A stretch of DNA of 64,000 nucleotides from Hymenolepis diminuta (lineage: Eukaryota; Platyhelminthes; Cestoda; Cyclophyllidea; Hymenolepididae): positions 679,188 to 743,187 of the forward strand of contig CAADRB010000037.1 of assembly GCA_900708905.1 (NCBI GenBank). The letters run 5' to 3'. The notes beneath the pieces were generated by a model, which saw only the letters and a program-made list of their open reading frames with translations, ran no database searches and was not told where the DNA came from. Positions 60,934-64,000 of the stretch are shown here, piece after piece (the stretch's first letter is position 1; every line of letters starts with the position of its first letter). The translations under genes and the position numbers were made by a program.

Positions 60934-61904
60934 TTTTACAGCCAATCAACGGTGACATATAGTGCAATGTTGAATAGATTAAATTGTCTTTCTTTCGTAG
61001 TTTCTTGTGCTTTTTTTGGCTCCGTATAACGCTTTTGTAACTTCCGCAATGAAAATCAAATGTGATTATATGAAAATATTACACACAATTTTCAGCTCTT
61101 ACTTTTCTTTGGATAAGGCAACAACGAAGTATTCAATAGAATTCGATATTCGTCCCTTTTTTGACAGTTTTGAAAGAGATTTTGAGCACTCACTCTGTCG
61201 AGTGCTCTCTGTCAGTGGTCTGAATCGAATAGACTTTATGGGTTAAGGATCACTTGAATTCTAGATTCATGTCTACGAATTCAATCTTGTCGCTGTTACA
61301 ATTATTGACCAGTAAGACTGTCAGTCATTTCTCACCAATTCAAATATATACAAGCAGAAGCTGTGTTTACTCCAACTATTGCATTATCGATCTCTGCTAA
61401 TGTTGAAATTTTACCAATCCGAGCTTTCTAATGTGACGATCATGTAAACCCCTCCACAATACCTTTTAAGTTCATTCTGCTTGGGGGAAGGAAATTAAAG
61501 TGGCAACATTGACCATCATAACTAAACAATCGGTCAACAAATATTGCATATCGTGGACAACAGTTTGCCTGGTAATCCAGATAACGGATCATGAAATTTG
61601 AACTTTGTAATATGAACCGGATCCAAAAAATTAATCCAATTAAGGTTCTTTGATACCTTGGATTTACTCTAAACGTCATCTATTCGCCACTCTCCTTCTT
61701 CACTTACTTTAATGTTAGCCATTTTCAGTCAATTTCCCCCAGTGAAAAGTTGTTCGTTTTTTGCTTTTCTGTGGATTACATATTACGTTTGTTATTGCGA
61801 TTTGACCTCAGTGGACACCTAATATTTTCGCAGACACTACCTGTTTGTCGCATCAGGATCTTGTGGGATTCACTGGGCTGATTGAATCACGTGCGCTAGA
61901 ACTT
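60934..61904. other. 3' flank of the CCDC177-like gene and intergenic DNA
   Basis: ATTAAA at 60978-60983 is a likely polyadenylation signal. The rest contains only short unrecognised ORFs on both strands. Confidence 0.5.
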
Positions 61905-62235
61905 TCTGGGAAGTGCAGTATGTGACCGGTTGCGCAGAGAACAAGCGCGGCCGTGTGGACAGAGGCCTCCTCAACCAATCACCCATCAAGATCCCTGCAG
62001 CCCAGCATAGTTTTGTATTTAATGACTAAGCTTTTGACACACAAAAAAAGTAACGAAGTGGTCAATAGACCCTCTCCACTCAGCATCTTTCTGGTTCTTA
62101 CTAAGTTGGGCACAGCTTAGCTAATTTGGAAGTGAACTGATAAGAGAGGACTCTGCTAGAGGCTATTCGGACTGCTTAAGAGGATTACTTAGGTGTAACA
62201 AAAAGACTTATTGGTGCAGCACCCGCTACAGTCTA
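61905..62235. repeat. Dispersed repeat, family D copy 2
   Basis: The partner of 24795-25115, in the same orientation. The left-to-right order of shared blocks is kept, with about 26 extra nt between the first and the long identical block. The left half is GC-richer and the right half AT-richer, as in copy 1. Confidence 0.55.
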
Positions 62236-62338
62236 TTCAGTTTTACATAACTTTATTTAAGGAAAATTAAAAAAATTCTTATGCCCAGAATTTAACCTCT
62301 GAAACTAAATGTTGTAAATAAGAAATCGATAGTGAAGG

Positions 62339-62899
62339 ATGACCCTATTTGCATTTCCAAAAATTACTCCTTTGGTCACATTCTTTATGAAACTAGTTTC
62401 ATTTTTCCGCTTTTACGTGCCTATGGCCAAAACTCCTATCTGCCACTATCGAAGTCAGTTTATCGACTCTCCTTTTTCTATAACTGTTCCGTATCATTTG
62501 AAGGTAAATCTGCACTTATATCTAATGTGCCTCCTTGCGCAAGTGGCTCATGCAAGCTGCCCTTGTATTTCCACTCCTTCACACGCGCAGACACGCTGGT
62601 TATACACTGTTCCTACGTTGACCTCTCTCTCTCTCTCTCTTGCCCCCTTGATTCCTCATTGTGGCTTGATCAATACATATTGGCCTAGTCAGATCTTCGT
62701 CTTCTGCTCTAAAATTGTTGTTATCCCTTACGATTTACAATTTGCAGCAATAGGAAAGCGAGGCAACGCCCTGACGAGCACTGGAAGTGCAAAATCGATT
62801 CCACATCACCGACAGCATGAGAATTCAATCACAATTCATTTATTGGGTCGTCGTTTGGCTGATCATATTCCCCCACATTCGGACACTGAAGACCAATGA
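62339..62899 (+). other. Unrecognised 186-codon ORF, doubtful gene
   Basis: The longest uninterrupted frame in the non-genic part of the window. It begins at an ATG, has hydrophobic stretches in the first 60 residues and includes a CT repeat (62623-62640). A second frame is also open for 118 codons over the same stretch, which speaks against real coding selection in the left part. From 62749 the sequence follows a good pyrimidine-CAG acceptor and could be the last exon of an unseen gene. No known domain is recognised. Confidence 0.2.
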
Positions 62900-63306
62900 T
62901 TAGTGCAGTCTCCTCCAGCCAACTCTAATCCGACCAAGCCCAACTCTCATATACAAACACATTCTTAATTACGTCAATAGACCTGGTCTGGATACTAGAT
63001 TAATTCTGTCCGGTTAGATCTCAACCTTCTCCCCTTGGAGTGTGATCAACTGTAGCACACCATATAACAGTGGGCTTGACTAAACATCACAATGGAAATC
63101 TTCATTATTGAGGTTTTTAATAATCTCTTTAGAGGTGGACGTCTGTTTAATCTATACTAAAAATCGAAGTTGTAAAGTTTACACGATTAATTCGCAACTC
63201 GGTACTTTGAGTTATGGAGATGACATCACAAGAAATTCACTGATTATAAGGCAAATATCCCAATAAATTTGAGAAGCAAAAAGGAGAGCATATTAATTAA
63301 AAAGAT
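62900..63306. other. Intergenic DNA, nothing recognisable
   Basis: No gene or repeat is supported. On the minus strand AATAAA at 63312-63307, at the right border, would serve the MTHFS gene. Confidence 0.5.
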
Positions 63307-63401
63307 TTTATTAATTAATAAATACCGATAAGGAGATAAATGCTGGCCAATGTTTAGAAATGCATAACAAAACAAATACATATTAAAATATCGTTAACTA
63401 T

Positions 63402-63634
63402 CTAGGCACATATTACTGCATCGATCTTCGCATCGTGTTCTTCAGTGCAAATTGTGTTTAAAATTTGTTCAGAATAGGCCAGTGCCATCGTACGCGGTGG
63501 TTGCAGGTGTGGAAGAGATTTCTGATAGAACCGACGTAATCCGGCCAAGTATCGATCGTAGAAGCCCCTTCCTCGACCTAATCGATCTCCGCTATCAGTA
63601 AAAGCGAGACCCGGAACCACAATCAGGTCAACCA
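63402..63634 (-). CDS. MTHFS: 5-formyltetrahydrofolate cyclo-ligase, last exon only (partial)
   Basis: The enzyme converts 5-formyl-THF to 5,10-methenyl-THF using ATP, in cytosolic folate one-carbon metabolism. Only the C-terminal 76 residues are present, after a clean acceptor (TTTTTCCACAG, ending 63635); the exon enters with two bases of a split codon. Family landmarks are VDLIVVPGLAF, then DRLGRGRGFYDRYL, the glycine-rich nucleotide-phosphate loop (usual form GxGxGYYD), then MALAYSEQ and EEHDAKIDAVI near the end. The human protein is about 203 aa, so about two thirds must lie upstream, beyond 64000 or in unrecognised short exons at the edge. AATAAA on the minus strand lies about 90 nt past the stop. 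Confidence 0.9.
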
Positions 63635-63821
63635 CTGTGGAAAAATAAAATAAACAAACCCTATACACAGCTCAATATGGTGGTCGCAAACGAACTTCAA
63701 TAAAACCTTCTCCTCTAAAACTCGAACGAATATAGACAACTAAAGGCTTGTAGCTTGTAATCTCTAAGACAGATCGTGGCATGGCCAAATCAGCCGTCGT
63801 CCGTGAGCTGGCCCATCGTGC

Positions 63822-63873
63822 AACCAATAATATTTCACTAACAATGATTGGTTATTCCTTCTTTGGCCAATCG
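63822..63873. promoter_or_regulatory. Cluster of three CCAAT boxes
   Basis: CCAAT at 63824-63828 and 63867-63871 on the plus strand, and ATTGG (CCAAT on the minus strand) at 63847-63851, all within 48 nt. Evenly spaced CCAAT boxes are typical of NF-Y-driven promoters. Open frames flank the cluster on both strands, so which gene it would drive is unknown. Confidence 0.4.
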
Positions 63874-64000
63874 CAACAAAGTACAACAGTGGGAAAATTT
63901 AGTCAATAAACAACTTGGGGCAATTTGGGCCTGAGACAGTCAGAGGCATATAGATTTCCGGCATTATATTCTTCAAAAATCTCCTTTTGTACTCATAATG

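Noticed and set aside
1..64000. tRNA, rRNA, known microRNA and CRISPR-like arrays
   Set aside because: Reading both strands for A/B boxes, familiar microRNA seeds and regularly spaced repeats gave nothing convincing.

Overview
This is nuclear DNA from a eukaryote: AT-rich, with spliced genes and GT-AG introns. Three things point to a parasitic flatworm, more likely a tapeworm than a fluke. Many introns are only 32-48 nt. There are decayed Ty3/gypsy-type retroelements. Splice-acceptor-like sites sit at or within about 10 nt of several start codons, as expected where a spliced leader is trans-spliced. The species cannot be named from the sequence. The window is a scaffold piece with one gap of 42 Ns at 22394-22435.

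Layout. From 1 to 14.7 kb there is no supported host gene. This stretch holds a broken minus-strand gypsy pol (about 3.65-5.7 kb) with a neighbouring LTR-like repeat (3.07-3.39 kb), a diverged copy of that repeat at 8.05-8.35 kb, and another repeat at 6.63-7.11 kb. A complete four-exon C2H2 zinc-finger gene lies on the minus strand at 14.7-15.8 kb. From 16 to 31 kb is a gene-poor stretch with the gap, a strong G-run tract near 24.2 kb and one copy of a fourth repeat. Gene density then rises: SRP receptor alpha (+, 31.06-36.0 kb), a retroelement remnant (about 37.0-39.4 kb), UDP-N-acetylglucosamine pyrophosphorylase (+, 39.8-47.4 kb), EDEM2 (+, 49.5-52.3 kb), Cactin (-, 52.9-57.5 kb), TIM22 (-, 57.6-58.2 kb), a small CCDC177-like coiled-coil gene (+, 58.6-60.9 kb) and the 3' end of an MTHFS gene (-, 63.4-63.6 kb, running off the right edge).

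Seven gene models could be closed exon by exon with intact frames and GT-AG introns: the zinc-finger protein (311 aa), SRPRA (660 aa), UAP1 (505 aa), EDEM2 (629 aa), Cactin (682 aa), TIM22 (213 aa) and the CCDC177-like protein (303 aa). All are housekeeping or general cell-biology genes. SRPRA, UAP1 and EDEM2 lie in series on one strand and all serve the secretory pathway: ER targeting, the sugar donor for glycans, and ER-associated degradation of glycoproteins. That may be coincidence.

The most interesting arrangement is TIM22 followed by Cactin on the minus strand. Only 106 nt separate the TIM22 stop from the Cactin ATG. The gap holds an AATAAA, a pyrimidine-rich stretch and an AG directly abutting the Cactin start codon, the layout expected of a two-gene operon resolved by spliced-leader trans-splicing. 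TIM22 is also head-to-head with the CCDC177-like gene across 356 nt, so one short region may drive all three genes. No entirely new system was found; the other findings are repeats, intron architecture and unexplained ORFs.
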